Of a stretch of 37,148 nt of DNA, positions 7,335 to 15,227 are shown piece after piece. Source of the stretch: Dyella_A sp049445995 (GTDB lineage: Bacteria > Pseudomonadota > Gammaproteobacteria > Xanthomonadales > Rhodanobacteraceae); contig NZ_JBMSDZ010000026.1 in the NCBI RefSeq assembly GCF_049445995.1, positions 1 to 37,148 on the forward strand, given 5' to 3'. A program made the translations under genes and the position numbers. The notes beneath the pieces are model-generated. The model was not told the origin of the DNA, did no database searches, and saw only the letters and a list, made by a program, of their open reading frames with translations. The number at the start of each line of letters is the position of its first letter. Position 1 is the stretch's first letter.

Positions 7335-8290
7335 GCGAGATGGGCGAGGCGCAGGTGATCGTGTTCGGCGAGGCGCTGGTGGATGCGTTTGCCGATGGCC
7401 CGGTGCCCGGCGGCGCGCCGTTCAACGTGGCCTGTCACCTGGCCGCGCTCGGCCTGTCGCCGCGGCTGCTCACGCGGCTGGGCGACGATGAGGCCGGTCG
7501 CGCGCTGCGCCAGGCTGCCGTGCGCTGCAACCTGTCGCTGGATGCCGCGCAGCACGACGAACACACCGCGCGCGTGCTGGTGCACGAGCGCGACGGCGGC
7601 CACGCGTTCGAGATTCCGCCGGCGCAGGCGTTCGACCGCCTCGATGCGGCGCAGGCGGTGGCCGCCGTGCGCGCGGCCGGCGTCACGCAGCCGTGGCTGT
7701 ACTTCGGCACGCTGGCCTTGCGCGCGCCGGCCTCGCGCGCGGCGCTGGCGGCGGTGCGCGCGGCCACGCCGCATCGCGCCTTCGTGGACCTCAACTGGCG
7801 CGAGGCCGGGCCGCCGCCGGCGGTGATCCTCGAGCTGCTGCACGACGTGCACGTACTGAAGCTGAGCGACGCCGAGCTGGCGATGCTGCTTCACTGGCTC
7901 GCGCTGGCGCCGATGCCCGATCTGCCCGCCATCGACGACGACCACGCCTCGATGCGCACGCTGTGCGCGCGTACCGGCGCGCGCCACGTGCTGGTCAGCC
8001 ACGGTGCCGACGGTGCCGCGGCGTGGGATGCCGAGGGCCGCTGCGTGGCCCGCGTCGCGGCGCCGCCGCTGCCGCAGCGGGTGGACACGGTGGGCGCCGG
8101 CGACGCGTTCAGCGCGATGATGCTGGCCGGGCTGGCGCTCGGCCATCCGCTGGCCTGCATGGTCGGCCAGGCGGTGGCGTTCGCCAGCCTGAGCTGCGGC
8201 TGGCGCGGCGCGCTGCCGACGGAGATGGCGCTGTACCGGCCGTGGCAGGGCATGCTGGCGCGGGCGCATGCGGTGGAGACCCGCGCGTGA
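7331..8290 (+). CDS. PfkB-family fructokinase
   Basis: About 319 residues of the ribokinase/PfkB family. Features are VIVFGEALVDAF at the start, PGGAPFNVACHLAALG (substrate-binding GG motif), HTARVLV, FVDLNWRE, KLSDAEL, and the C-terminal signature DTVGAGDAFSAMMLAGLALG with the catalytic aspartate in GAGD. It would phosphorylate fructose from sucrose cleavage to fructose 6-phosphate. The start is either GTG 7331, which overlaps the previous stop as GTGA like both other junctions of this operon, or ATG 7340 three codons later, with GGGAG upstream. I prefer GTG because of the repeated pattern. The family is certain; fructose as substrate follows from context. Confidence 0.87.
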   Translation: MSEMGEAQVIVFGEALVDAFADGPVPGGAPFNVACHLAALGLSPRLLTRLGDDEAGRALRQAAVRCNLSLDAAQHDEHTARVLVHERDGGHAFEIPPAQAFDRLDAAQAVAAVRAAGVTQPWLYFGTLALRAPASRAALAAVRAATPHRAFVDLNWREAGPPPAVILELLHDVHVLKLSDAELAMLLHWLALAPMPDLPAIDDDHASMRTLCARTGARHVLVSHGADGAAAWDAEGRCVARVAAPPLPQRVDTVGAGDAFSAMMLAGLALGHPLACMVGQAVAFASLSCGWRGALPTEMALYRPWQGMLARAHAVETRA

Positions 8291-9591
8291 ACCTGCGCAA
8301 GCCGCAGCTGGGTTTCTGGCAGATCCTCAACATGAACGTGGGGTTCTTCGGCATCCAGTTCAGCTTCGGGCTGCAGCAGGGCAACATGAGCCCGATCTAC
8401 AAGTACCTGGGCGCCGCCGACGGCAGCCTGCCGTACCTGTGGCTGGCCGGCCCGATCACCGGACTGATCGTGCAGCCGCTGATCGGCGCGATGAGCGATC
8501 GCACCGACAGCCGGCTCGGCCGCCGTACGCCGTACTTCCTGATCGGCGCACTGATCTGCAGCGTATGCCTGCTGGCGATGCCGTTCAGCCCCGCGCTGTG
8601 GGTGGCGGCGAGCCTGCTGTGGATTCTCGACGCGGCCAACAACGTGACGATGGAACCGTACCGCGCCTTCGTCAGCGACCGGCTGGACGAATCCCAGCAC
8701 AGCGCCGGCTTCCTCACCCAGAGCGCGTTCACCGGGCTGTCGCAGACACTGGCCTATCTCACGCCGTCACTGCTGGTGATCGTCGGCATGGACATGACCT
8801 CGACCAACGCCCACGGCATTCCGTATGCGGTGGTGACCGCGTTCGTGATCGGCGCGGTGTTTTCGGTGGTGTCGATCGGCTGGTCGGCGTGGACCACACC
8901 GGAGCTGCCGCTGTCGGAGGCCGAGCGAGAACGCATGCGCGCGCAGCCGCGCTCGCTTGCCGCCACGGTGCGGGAAATTGCCGATGCGGTGCGGCAGATG
9001 CCCGCGACCATGCGCCAGCTGGCGGTGATGATGCTGTGCCAGTGGTACGCGATGTTCTGCTACTGGGAGTACATCACCGTGTCGCTGGCGCATACGCTGT
9101 ACGGCAGCACCGACGCGGCCACGCCCGGCTTCGGCGAGGCGGTGCTGATCACCGGGCGCATCGGCGGCTTCTACAACGCGGTGGCGTTCTTCGCCGCCAT
9201 CGCGATGATGCCGCTGGCGCGGCGGATGGGTCCGCAGGCGCTGCACGCGATCTGCCTGATCCTGGGCGGCGCCGGGCTGCTCGCGCTGCCGCTGATCCAC
9301 GACCCGTGGTGGCTGCTGCTGCCGATGCTGGGGCTGGGCCTGACCTGGGCCAGCATGATGGGCAACCCGTACGCGATGCTGGCCGGCTGCATTCCGGCCG
9401 AGCGCGCGGGCGTGTACATGGGCATCTTCAACGGCTTCATCGTGCTGCCGATGCTGCTGCAGATCCTCACCCTCCCCCTGCTCTACCACCGCGTGCTCGG
9501 CGGCAACCCGGAGAACGTGATCCGACTCGCCGGCGCCGGGCTGGTGATCGCCGCGCTGCTGGCGCTGCGGGTGAAACGCCATCCGGGCTGA
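8287..9591 (+). CDS. suxC: MFS sugar permease, sucrose uptake (SuxC-like)
   Basis: A 434-residue inner-membrane transporter with about 12 hydrophobic segments, of the sucrose/proton symporter type (GPH/SUT-like major facilitator). Landmarks are NMNVGFFGIQFSFGLQQGN, WLAGPITGLIVQPLIGAMSD, a loop RTDSRLGRRTPYFLIG (the classical RxGRR loop between helices 2 and 3), NNVTMEPYRAFVSD and MMGNPYAMLAG. The start is GTG 8287, overlapping the fructokinase stop as GTGA. It would carry sucrose from periplasm to cytoplasm after outer-membrane uptake by the receptor. The transcript ends at the hairpin 9612-9643. Confidence 0.87.
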   Translation: MNLRKPQLGFWQILNMNVGFFGIQFSFGLQQGNMSPIYKYLGAADGSLPYLWLAGPITGLIVQPLIGAMSDRTDSRLGRRTPYFLIGALICSVCLLAMPFSPALWVAASLLWILDAANNVTMEPYRAFVSDRLDESQHSAGFLTQSAFTGLSQTLAYLTPSLLVIVGMDMTSTNAHGIPYAVVTAFVIGAVFSVVSIGWSAWTTPELPLSEAERERMRAQPRSLAATVREIADAVRQMPATMRQLAVMMLCQWYAMFCYWEYITVSLAHTLYGSTDAATPGFGEAVLITGRIGGFYNAVAFFAAIAMMPLARRMGPQALHAICLILGGAGLLALPLIHDPWWLLLPMLGLGLTWASMMGNPYAMLAGCIPAERAGVYMGIFNGFIVLPMLLQILTLPLLYHRVLGGNPENVIRLAGAGLVIAALLALRVKRHPG

Positions 9592-9611
9592 TCGGTGCGT
9601 GGGTGCACCCC

Positions 9612-9643
9612 AAAAAAGGGGAGCCATGCGGCTCCCCTTTTTT
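9612..9643. terminator. Bidirectional Rho-independent terminator
   Basis: The arms AAAAAAGGGGAGCC (9612-9625) and GGCTCCCCTTTTTT (9630-9643) pair perfectly around ATGC. The A-run and T-run make it work in both directions. It lies 20 bases after the permease stop and 20 bases after the convergent glnA stop. Confidence 0.93.
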
Positions 9644-9663
9644 GACGACGCCTGACGGCAGCG

Positions 9664-11073
9664 CTAGAGCGCGTAGTACATCTGGAACTCCAGCGGATGG
9701 GTGCTGGCGCGGTAGCGGGTGACTTCCTGCATCTTCAGCTCGATGTAGGCATCGATGAAGTCGTCGGTGAACACGCCGCCGGCCTTGAGGAACTCGCGGT
9801 CCCTGTCCAGCGCTTCCAGCGCGGCGTCGAGGCTGGAGCACACCTGCGGGATGTTCTTCTCCTCTTCCGGCGGCAGGTCGTACAGATCCTTGTCCGACGG
9901 CGCGCCCGGATCGATCTTGTTCAGGATGCCGTCCAGGCCGGCCATCATCAACGCGGTGAAGGTGAGGTAGCCCGACTGCAGCGGATCGGGGAAGCGCACC
10001 TCGATGCGGCGGCCCTTGGGGCTGGACACGTATGGAATGCGGCAGCTCGCCGAGCGGTTGCGCGCCGAGTAGGCCAGCATCACCGGCGCCTCGAAGCCCG
10101 GCACCAGGCGCTTGTAGCTGTTGGTGCCGGAGTTGGCGAACGCGTTGATCGCCTTGGCGTGCTTGAAGATGCCGCCGATGTACCACAGCGCGGTCTGGCT
10201 CAGGCCGCCGTAGAGATCGCCGGCGAACAGGTTCTCGCCGCCCTTGGACAGCGACTGGTGCACGTGCATGCCGCTGCCGTTGTCGCCGACGATCGGCTTG
10301 GGCATGAAGGTGACGGTCTTGCCGTTCTGGTGGGCGACGTTCTTCACCACGTACTTCATGGTGATCAGCTCGTCGGCCTTCTTCACCAGCGTGTTGAACT
10401 TGACGCCGATCTCGCACTGGCCGGCATTGGCCACTTCGTGATGGTGCACTTCCACCACCTGGCCGAGCGACTCCAGCACCTTGCACATGTCGGCGCGCAG
10501 GTCGCCCAGCGAGTCGACCGGGCTGACCGGGAAATAGCCGCCCTTCACGCCCGGACGGTGGCCGGTGTTGTCGCCGTCGTACTTGTAGCGCGAGCTCCAG
10601 GCGGCTTCTTCGGAGCCGATCTCGTAGAACACCCGACCCATGTCGTTCTGCCAGCGCACCGAGTCGAAGATGAAGAACTCCGGCTCCGGGCCGAAGAACG
10701 CCGTGTCGGCGATGCCGGTGGACTTGAGGAAGGCCTCGCCGCGCTTGGCGATCGAGCGCGGGTCGCGGCCGTACGCCTGCATGGTCGAGGGCTCGAGCAC
10801 GTCGCAGTGGATCACCACCTGCGTGTGCGAGCTGAACGGATCGAGGTAGGCGGTGTCCGGATCGGGCATCAGGATCATGTCCGACTCGTTGATGCCCTTC
10901 CAGCCCGAGATCGACGAGCCGTCGAACATCTTGCCGTCCTCGAAGGTGCCTTCATCGATGGTATGGACGGGGAAGGTGACGTGGTGCTGCTTGCCCAGCA
11001 TGTCGACGAAGCGGAAATCGACGAACTCGACGTCATGCTCCTGGATCAGGTCAAGCACTTTGGCAACGGACAT
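9664..11073 (-). CDS. glnA: Type I glutamine synthetase
   Basis: A 469-residue GSI-beta enzyme that makes glutamine from glutamate, ammonia and ATP. It is a cytoplasmic dodecamer and the main entry of ammonium into metabolism. Visible signatures are FDGSSISGWK, GPEPEFFIFD (metal site), KPIVGDNGSGMHVHQS (ATP-binding), NRSASCRIP, and LYDLPPEEEK with Tyr398 as the expected adenylylation site for GlnE control. Full length and intact. Upstream lie a sigma-54 promoter (11109-11124) and an NtrC-like site. It follows amtB, transcribed the same way, and converges on the sucrose operon across a shared terminator. GAGG precedes the ATG. Confidence 0.97.
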   Translation of the reverse strand: MSVAKVLDLIQEHDVEFVDFRFVDMLGKQHHVTFPVHTIDEGTFEDGKMFDGSSISGWKGINESDMILMPDPDTAYLDPFSSHTQVVIHCDVLEPSTMQAYGRDPRSIAKRGEAFLKSTGIADTAFFGPEPEFFIFDSVRWQNDMGRVFYEIGSEEAAWSSRYKYDGDNTGHRPGVKGGYFPVSPVDSLGDLRADMCKVLESLGQVVEVHHHEVANAGQCEIGVKFNTLVKKADELITMKYVVKNVAHQNGKTVTFMPKPIVGDNGSGMHVHQSLSKGGENLFAGDLYGGLSQTALWYIGGIFKHAKAINAFANSGTNSYKRLVPGFEAPVMLAYSARNRSASCRIPYVSSPKGRRIEVRFPDPLQSGYLTFTALMMAGLDGILNKIDPGAPSDKDLYDLPPEEEKNIPQVCSSLDAALEALDRDREFLKAGGVFTDDFIDAYIELKMQEVTRYRASTHPLEFQMYYAL

Positions 11074-11108
11074 GGAAAAACCTCGGGTGGGATTGGCTGT
11101 TGGGTTTT

Positions 11109-11124
11109 AGCAAGCGTCATGCCA
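11109..11124 (-). promoter_or_regulatory. Sigma-54 promoter of glnA
   Basis: On the minus strand TGGCATGACGCTTGCT matches the RpoN consensus TGGCAC-N5-TTGCW, with GG and GC exactly 10 bases apart and a single mismatch in the six-base block. It lies 36 bases from the glnA ATG, giving a short leader with transcription starting near 11098. RpoN control of glnA is well established in enteric bacteria. Confidence 0.8.
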
Positions 11125-11160
11125 CGACGCCGCAAGGCGTCAAAGTGGCGTGGGACAAGG

Positions 11161-11190
11161 GCGAGCGGCGCCCCGCAGGGCACCGCTCGC
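11161..11190. other. Stable hairpin between amtB and glnA
   Basis: Outer arms GCGAGCGG (11161-11168) and CCGCTCGC (11183-11190) and inner arms GCCC/GGGC pair with a C/A bulge around a CGCA loop. No T-run follows on either strand. It may separate the amtB transcript from glnA, or be a structure in the amtB 3' end. Confidence 0.4.
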
Positions 11191-11218
11191 ATCATACATG
11201 GGCAACACAGCGCAGCAT

Positions 11219-11235
11219 TGCACCAAAAAGGAGCA
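11219..11235 (-). promoter_or_regulatory. Possible NtrC (GlnG) enhancer site
   Basis: TGCACCA-AAA-AGGAGCA has 5 of 7 symmetric positions and resembles the NtrC consensus TGCACC-N5-GGTGCA. It lies about 120-137 bases upstream of the predicted glnA start, a distance typical of NtrC enhancers (two strong sites lie around -110 to -140 at E. coli glnA). Only one half is exact. Confidence 0.4.
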
Positions 11236-11264
11236 TTCCCGCCCCGGAGTGACGGACTCCTAGC

Positions 11265-12620
11265 TCAGCTTTCGTACGCGCTCTCGCCGTGCGAGGTGAT
11301 GTCCAGGCCCTCGCGCTCGGCGTCGGCCGGCACCCGCAGCCCGAAGACCAGCTTCACGAGCAGATACGCGATCACCGAGACCACGCCGCTCCATGCCAGC
11401 GTGATGCCGACCCCCAGCGCCTGCACGCCCAGCTGCTGGGCGATGGAGCTGTTGCCGCTGCCGAAGCCGGTACCGCCGAGCGCGGGCGCGCTGAACACGC
11501 CGGTGAGCAGCGCGCCGAGGATGCCGCCGATGCCGTGCACGCCGAACACGTCCAGTGCATCGTCCGCGCGCAGCAGCTTCTTCAGGCCGGTGACGCCCCA
11601 TACGCAGGCCACGCTGGCCAGCGCGCCGATCACCAGCGAGCCCATCGGGCCGACCGTGCCGCAGGCCGGGGTGATCGCCACCAGTCCCGCCACCGCGCCC
11701 GAGGCGCCGCCGACCATCGAGGGCTTGCCCTTGGTCACCGCCTCCAGCAGCAGCCACGCCAGCACCGCCGCGGCGGTGGCCAGCAAAGTGTTGATGAAGG
11801 CCAGGCCCGCGCCCGCGTTCGCCTCCAGGTTGGAGCCGGCGTTGAAGCCGAACCAGCCCACCCACAGGATCGCCGCGCCGATCATGGTGAAGGTGACGTT
11901 GTGCGGCTTCATCGACTCGCGGCCCAGGCCCAGCCGCGGGCCGACCATGTACGCACCGACCAGGCCGGCGATACCCGCGTTGATGTGCACCACCGTGCCG
12001 CCGGCAAAATCCAGCGCGCCCTTGGCGAACAGGAAACCGTCCGGTCCGTACCAGACCATGTGCGCGATCGGCAGGTAGGCGAAGGTGAACCACAGCGCGA
12101 CGAAGGCGAGCACGGCGCGAAAGCGCATGCGTTCGGCGAACGAGCCCACGATCAGCGCGCCGGTGATGCCGGCGAAGGTGGACTGGAACACCACGAACAC
12201 GTATTCGGGCAACGCCACGCCGGCGCTGAAGGTGGCCGCCAGGCTGTCCTTGGTGACGCCCTTGAGGAACAGCTTGTCCAGGTTGCCGATGACCGCGTTG
12301 CCGCCGTTGAACGCCAGGCTGTAGCCGTAGATCACCCACAGCACCAGGATCATCGAGAACACCGTCATCACCTGCATCAGCACCGACAGCACGTTCTTCG
12401 AACGCACCAGGCCGCCGTAGAACAGGGCCAGGCCGGGCACCGTCATCAGCAGCACCAGCAGGGTGGAGGTGAGCATCCAGGCGACATCGCCCTTGTCCAC
12501 CACCGGCGCGGCATCGGCCGCATGGGAAGCCGGCGACAGCGCCAGCAGGCACAGCAGCAGCAGGGTCGGCAGCCACGCGGGCAAGGCGCGCACGGGACGG
12601 GAAAGCACGATCTGTTTCAT
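11265..12620 (-). CDS. amtB: Ammonium transporter AmtB
   Basis: A 451-residue Amt/Rh-family channel with a cleavable leader (ALPAWLPTLLLLCLLALSPA, then SHAADAA) and about 11 membrane helices. Diagnostic segments are PGLALFYGGLVRSKNV, FAKGALDFAGGTVVHINAG (conserved Asp and first pore histidine), WFGFNAGSNLEANAG and DVFGVHGIGGILGALLTGVF (second pore histidine). It conducts ammonium/ammonia across the inner membrane and is normally plugged by GlnK when nitrogen is abundant. The gene begins 20 bases after glnK, as in most bacteria, and GAGG lies before the ATG. It ends in a short acidic tail (HGESAYES). Confidence 0.96.
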   Translation of the reverse strand: MKQIVLSRPVRALPAWLPTLLLLCLLALSPASHAADAAPVVDKGDVAWMLTSTLLVLLMTVPGLALFYGGLVRSKNVLSVLMQVMTVFSMILVLWVIYGYSLAFNGGNAVIGNLDKLFLKGVTKDSLAATFSAGVALPEYVFVVFQSTFAGITGALIVGSFAERMRFRAVLAFVALWFTFAYLPIAHMVWYGPDGFLFAKGALDFAGGTVVHINAGIAGLVGAYMVGPRLGLGRESMKPHNVTFTMIGAAILWVGWFGFNAGSNLEANAGAGLAFINTLLATAAAVLAWLLLEAVTKGKPSMVGGASGAVAGLVAITPACGTVGPMGSLVIGALASVACVWGVTGLKKLLRADDALDVFGVHGIGGILGALLTGVFSAPALGGTGFGSGNSSIAQQLGVQALGVGITLAWSGVVSVIAYLLVKLVFGLRVPADAEREGLDITSHGESAYES

Positions 12621-12640
12621 GGAAAACCTCGCGGTCGGAG

Positions 12641-12979
12641 TCAGAGGGCGTCGGCGTCGAGTTCGCCGGTGCGGATGCGGATGACCTGGTCGACCGGGCT
12701 GACGAAGATCTTGCCGTCGCCCACGCTGCCGGTCCTGGCGGACTGCTGGATCGCCTCCAGCACGCCGTCGAGCTGGTCATCCGTGACGACCACGTCCACC
12801 TTCAGCTTGGGCAGGAAGTCCACCACGTACTCCGCGCCGCGATACAGCTCGGTGTGGCCCTTCTGCCGGCCGAAGCCGCGCACTTCACTCACCGTGATGC
12901 CGCTGACGCCGGCCGCGGCGAGCGCATCGCGCACCTCGTCGAGCTTGTACGGCCGGATGATGCAACTGATCAGTTTCAT
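12641..12979 (-). CDS. glnK: PII nitrogen regulatory protein GlnK
   Basis: A 112-residue PII protein: MKLISCIIRPYKLDEVRDAL at the start, GHTELYRGAEYVVDFLPK for the T-loop with Tyr51 as the uridylylation site, and TGSVGDGKIFVSPVDQVIRI for the B and C loops that bind ATP and 2-oxoglutarate. It senses energy and 2-oxoglutarate and gates AmtB; GlnB-type roles in NtrB/GlnE control are possible. Linkage to amtB supports the GlnK name. A strong AAGGGGAG ribosome site precedes the ATG. Confidence 0.95.
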   Translation of the reverse strand: MKLISCIIRPYKLDEVRDALAAAGVSGITVSEVRGFGRQKGHTELYRGAEYVVDFLPKLKVDVVVTDDQLDGVLEAIQQSARTGSVGDGKIFVSPVDQVIRIRTGELDADAL

Positions 12980-13062
12980 GCCTGTCTCCCCTTCATGCTG
13001 GTTTCCCCGTCATGCCCATCTCGATGCGCACGGCGGCACCACCGCCGCCGCGCGAGGTCCGA

Positions 13063-13824
13063 TCAGAACGCCTTGCCGAGCGTGAGAATGCCGGTGGCGC
13101 GCCCGACGAAATGGCCGTCGGCGTTGGTGTAGACGCTGCGCGAGGCATGGGTGTCGTAGTAGCCCAGCGACACCGAGTAGCCGTGGTCGAAGGCCCGGGT
13201 CACGCCCACCTTCCAGTCGCTGTAGGAGGCGCCCGCGACGTGCCGCACCTTCTGGTGGCCGGCATGCAGGTTCAGCGTCCAGCCCGGGCTGAACTCCACG
13301 TTGTAGGAGAGATCGACGTAAGCAGAGTTCTTGCTGTCGGTGAAGCCGAACAGGTTGGTGAGCGCATGCGAGTACTTCAGCGTCACGCCCTTGTAGCCCA
13401 GCGAGCCGTAGACCTCGGTGGTATACGGCCGGGTGAAGCCCGCCGGATAGCTGCCCGGGTAGTAGTACTCGTAGATGCCGACGTCGTAGCTGATGTCGCT
13501 GCCGAAGCTGCCGCGGTAGCCGGTGTAGAAATCCAGCTCCACGCTGGAGGAGATGCGCGCCGCATCGGTGGAGGCATCGGACAGCCAGCTGATGTTGCTG
13601 CCCCACGCGCCGACGTACCAGCCGCTGGCGTGGTCGTATTCGATGCCCGGCTGCACCGCCGGCTTCCAGTTGGTCTGCGACAGGCCGCGGAACAGGTAGT
13701 CGTTGACCACCGCCACGCTGCCCACCACCGCGCTGGCCGGCGCATCGTCCGCCAGCGCCGGCGTGGCCGTACTCGCCACACCCACGGCCATGCCCCACAC
13801 CATTCCCCGCATGCATCGTTTCAT
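13063..13824 (-). CDS. TorF-family putative outer-membrane porin
   Basis: A 253-residue protein of the family annotated as TorF putative porin (TIGR02001, Gcw_chp). Start ATG 13824 was chosen for its GGGAGGG ribosome site and the signal peptide MKRCMRGMVWGMAVGVAS...ALA. The mature part contains VAVVNDYLFRGLSQT, HASGWYVGAWGSNI, VELDFYTGYRG, DVGIYEYYYPG, YKYSHALTN-like strands and a C-terminal strand ending TLGKAF, with aromatic-rich alternating strands typical of a beta-barrel. In this lineage such genes are regularly found just ahead of glnK-amtB, suggesting a role in uptake of a nitrogen source under nitrogen limitation. The solute is unknown. It probably forms one transcript with glnK and amtB (83-base gap). 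Confidence 0.85.
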   Translation of the reverse strand: MKRCMRGMVWGMAVGVASTATPALADDAPASAVVGSVAVVNDYLFRGLSQTNWKPAVQPGIEYDHASGWYVGAWGSNISWLSDASTDAARISSSVELDFYTGYRGSFGSDISYDVGIYEYYYPGSYPAGFTRPYTTEVYGSLGYKGVTLKYSHALTNLFGFTDSKNSAYVDLSYNVEFSPGWTLNLHAGHQKVRHVAGASYSDWKVGVTRAFDHGYSVSLGYYDTHASRSVYTNADGHFVGRATGILTLGKAF

Positions 13825-13858
13825 CGCAACCCTCCCGCGCCAGAGTGAACGTGCGTCG

Positions 13859-13880
13859 TATGGACGTCTGGACGTCCATA
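13859..13880 (-). promoter_or_regulatory. Palindromic met-box-like operator before the torF-like gene
   Basis: Ten-base arms TATGGACGTC and GACGTCCATA flank a 2-base centre. It can also be read as two tandem 8-mers, GGACGTCT and GGACGTCC, resembling the AGACGTCT boxes of the methionine repressor MetJ. It lies 35 bases upstream of the ATG. GGACGTCTGG occurs again at 1161-1170 and 26564-26573. The palindrome is certain; the bound protein is unknown. Confidence 0.55.
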
Positions 13881-14429
13881 GAACACACGCGTGAATCAAG
13901 CGATCACCCGCTTCGGCGATGGCGCAGCCGATCCCGGCACCGCCGCGCCGAGGGCGCGCGATGGGTGAGCAGGTGTGAAGCGGAGCGGGCCGGCCGCAGG
14001 CGGCCGGCGCAGAACGGGCGACGCGCCTCCGGGCGGATCGCGGCAGAAGCTGATGCGAGGAAACGTGGCGTCACGGCGGCGCGGATGTCGCGCGCCCAGC
14101 CGGTCGGTGGTCCCCCGATCAACCGATCCGCCATGGCTCGAGGCGCGACATGGACGCTGCCTTCAAAGCGCGGATCGAGCGCTTCCTGCAGTTCGATCCT
14201 GCCTCAGTGATTGTTGCGTTGCAATATGGTGACGCGCGCTTGCTTATCACCATTCGTCACAAGCGTTTTGCGATGCACCATCGACCGCCGCGAAACGCTC
14301 GCCATGCGCGGGCGCCCTCGCAAGCCCTTGCGCGGCCCGCCGTCGGCCATCGCTTTGTCCACGCCAACCCGTATGCTGTCGCCCCTTCCGGCGGCCGCAG
14401 CGGTCGCGCTCACCCAGGGTTTGCATCAC
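13881..14429. other. Intergenic stretch before uppP
   Basis: About 550 bases without a convincing gene. It must hold promoters for the leftward torF-glnK-amtB unit and the rightward uppP. Frames here give arginine- and proline-rich translations without family likeness. A brief AT-richer patch lies at about 14205-14270. No clear sigma-54 element was found for the nitrogen unit. Confidence 0.5.
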
Positions 14430-15227
14430 GTGATCGATCTGCTCCGCGTCATCCTGCTCGGCATCATCGAGGGCATCACCGAGTTCCTTCCGATCTCCAG
14501 CACCGGCCATCTGCTGATCGCCGAAAAGCTCGGCCTCGGTGCGCGCTCGGACCTGTTCAACGTGGGCATCCAGGCCGGCGCGATCCTCGCCGTCACGCTG
14601 ATCTACCGGAGGCGCATCTGGCAGCTGCTCACCCGATGGCGCGATCCGGCCAACCGCGACTACCTGGCCAAGCTGGTGGTGGCCTTCCTGATCACTGCGG
14701 TGCTCGGGCTGATCGCAGTGAAGCTGGGCTTCAAGCTGCCCGAGACGGTGACGCCGGTGGCGTGGGCGCTGGTGATCGGCGGCGTGTGGATGCTCGGCGC
14801 CGAGCAACTCGCGGCGCGGCGCCCGCCGAGCCGCACGATCACCTGGCCGGTGGCGATCCTGGTCGGCATCGCGCAGATGGTGGCGGGCATTTTTCCCGGC
14901 ACGTCGCGCTCGTCGGCGACCATCTTCACCGCCCTGCTCGCCGGCACCGGCGATCGCGCCGCGGCGACCGAGTTCGCGTTCCTGGTCGGCATCCCCACCA
15001 TGTACGCGGCCACCGGCTACGAGTTGTTGAAGGTGCTCAGGAACGGCGGCGCCGCACACGAGGACTGGACCGCGCTCGGCGTCGGCTTCGTGGTATCGGC
15101 GGTGGTCGCCTTCGCGGCGGTGAAGTGGCTGCTCGGCTACATCCGCAGCCACCGCTTCACCGCCTTCTCGATCTATCGCATCGCGCTGGGCATCGCCTTG
15201 CTGGCGCTGATGCCGACCGGCGGCTAG
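14430..15227 (+). CDS. uppP: Undecaprenyl-diphosphatase (bacitracin resistance protein)
   Basis: 265 residues from GTG 14430, the usual family length; ATG 14373, 19 codons upstream, is an alternative start. UppP (BacA) removes a phosphate from undecaprenyl pyrophosphate in the inner membrane, recycling the lipid carrier of peptidoglycan and polysaccharide synthesis. Motifs are LLGIIEGITEFLPISSTGHL (first E-rich/PISSTGH signature), LFNVGIQAGAILAV, GIAQMVAGIFPGTSRSSATI (second PGTSRSG-like signature) and LVGIPTMYAATGYE. About 8 hydrophobic helices are present. The stop codon overlaps that of the convergent gene (CTAG at 15224-15227), with no terminator between them. Confidence 0.93.
   Translation: MIDLLRVILLGIIEGITEFLPISSTGHLLIAEKLGLGARSDLFNVGIQAGAILAVTLIYRRRIWQLLTRWRDPANRDYLAKLVVAFLITAVLGLIAVKLGFKLPETVTPVAWALVIGGVWMLGAEQLAARRPPSRTITWPVAILVGIAQMVAGIFPGTSRSSATIFTALLAGTGDRAAATEFAFLVGIPTMYAATGYELLKVLRNGGAAHEDWTALGVGFVVSAVVAFAAVKWLLGYIRSHRFTAFSIYRIALGIALLALMPTGG

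Noticed and set aside
13881..13935. A GG-N10-GA element on the minus strand as a sigma-54 promoter of the torF-glnK-amtB unit
   Set aside because: The -12 GC is replaced by GA and the -24 block matches poorly; this position is critical, so it is not supportable.
14236..14250. TTATCACCA as a DnaA box (replication origin)
   Set aside because: One imperfect match, no cluster of boxes, and no dnaA, dnaN or gidA nearby.
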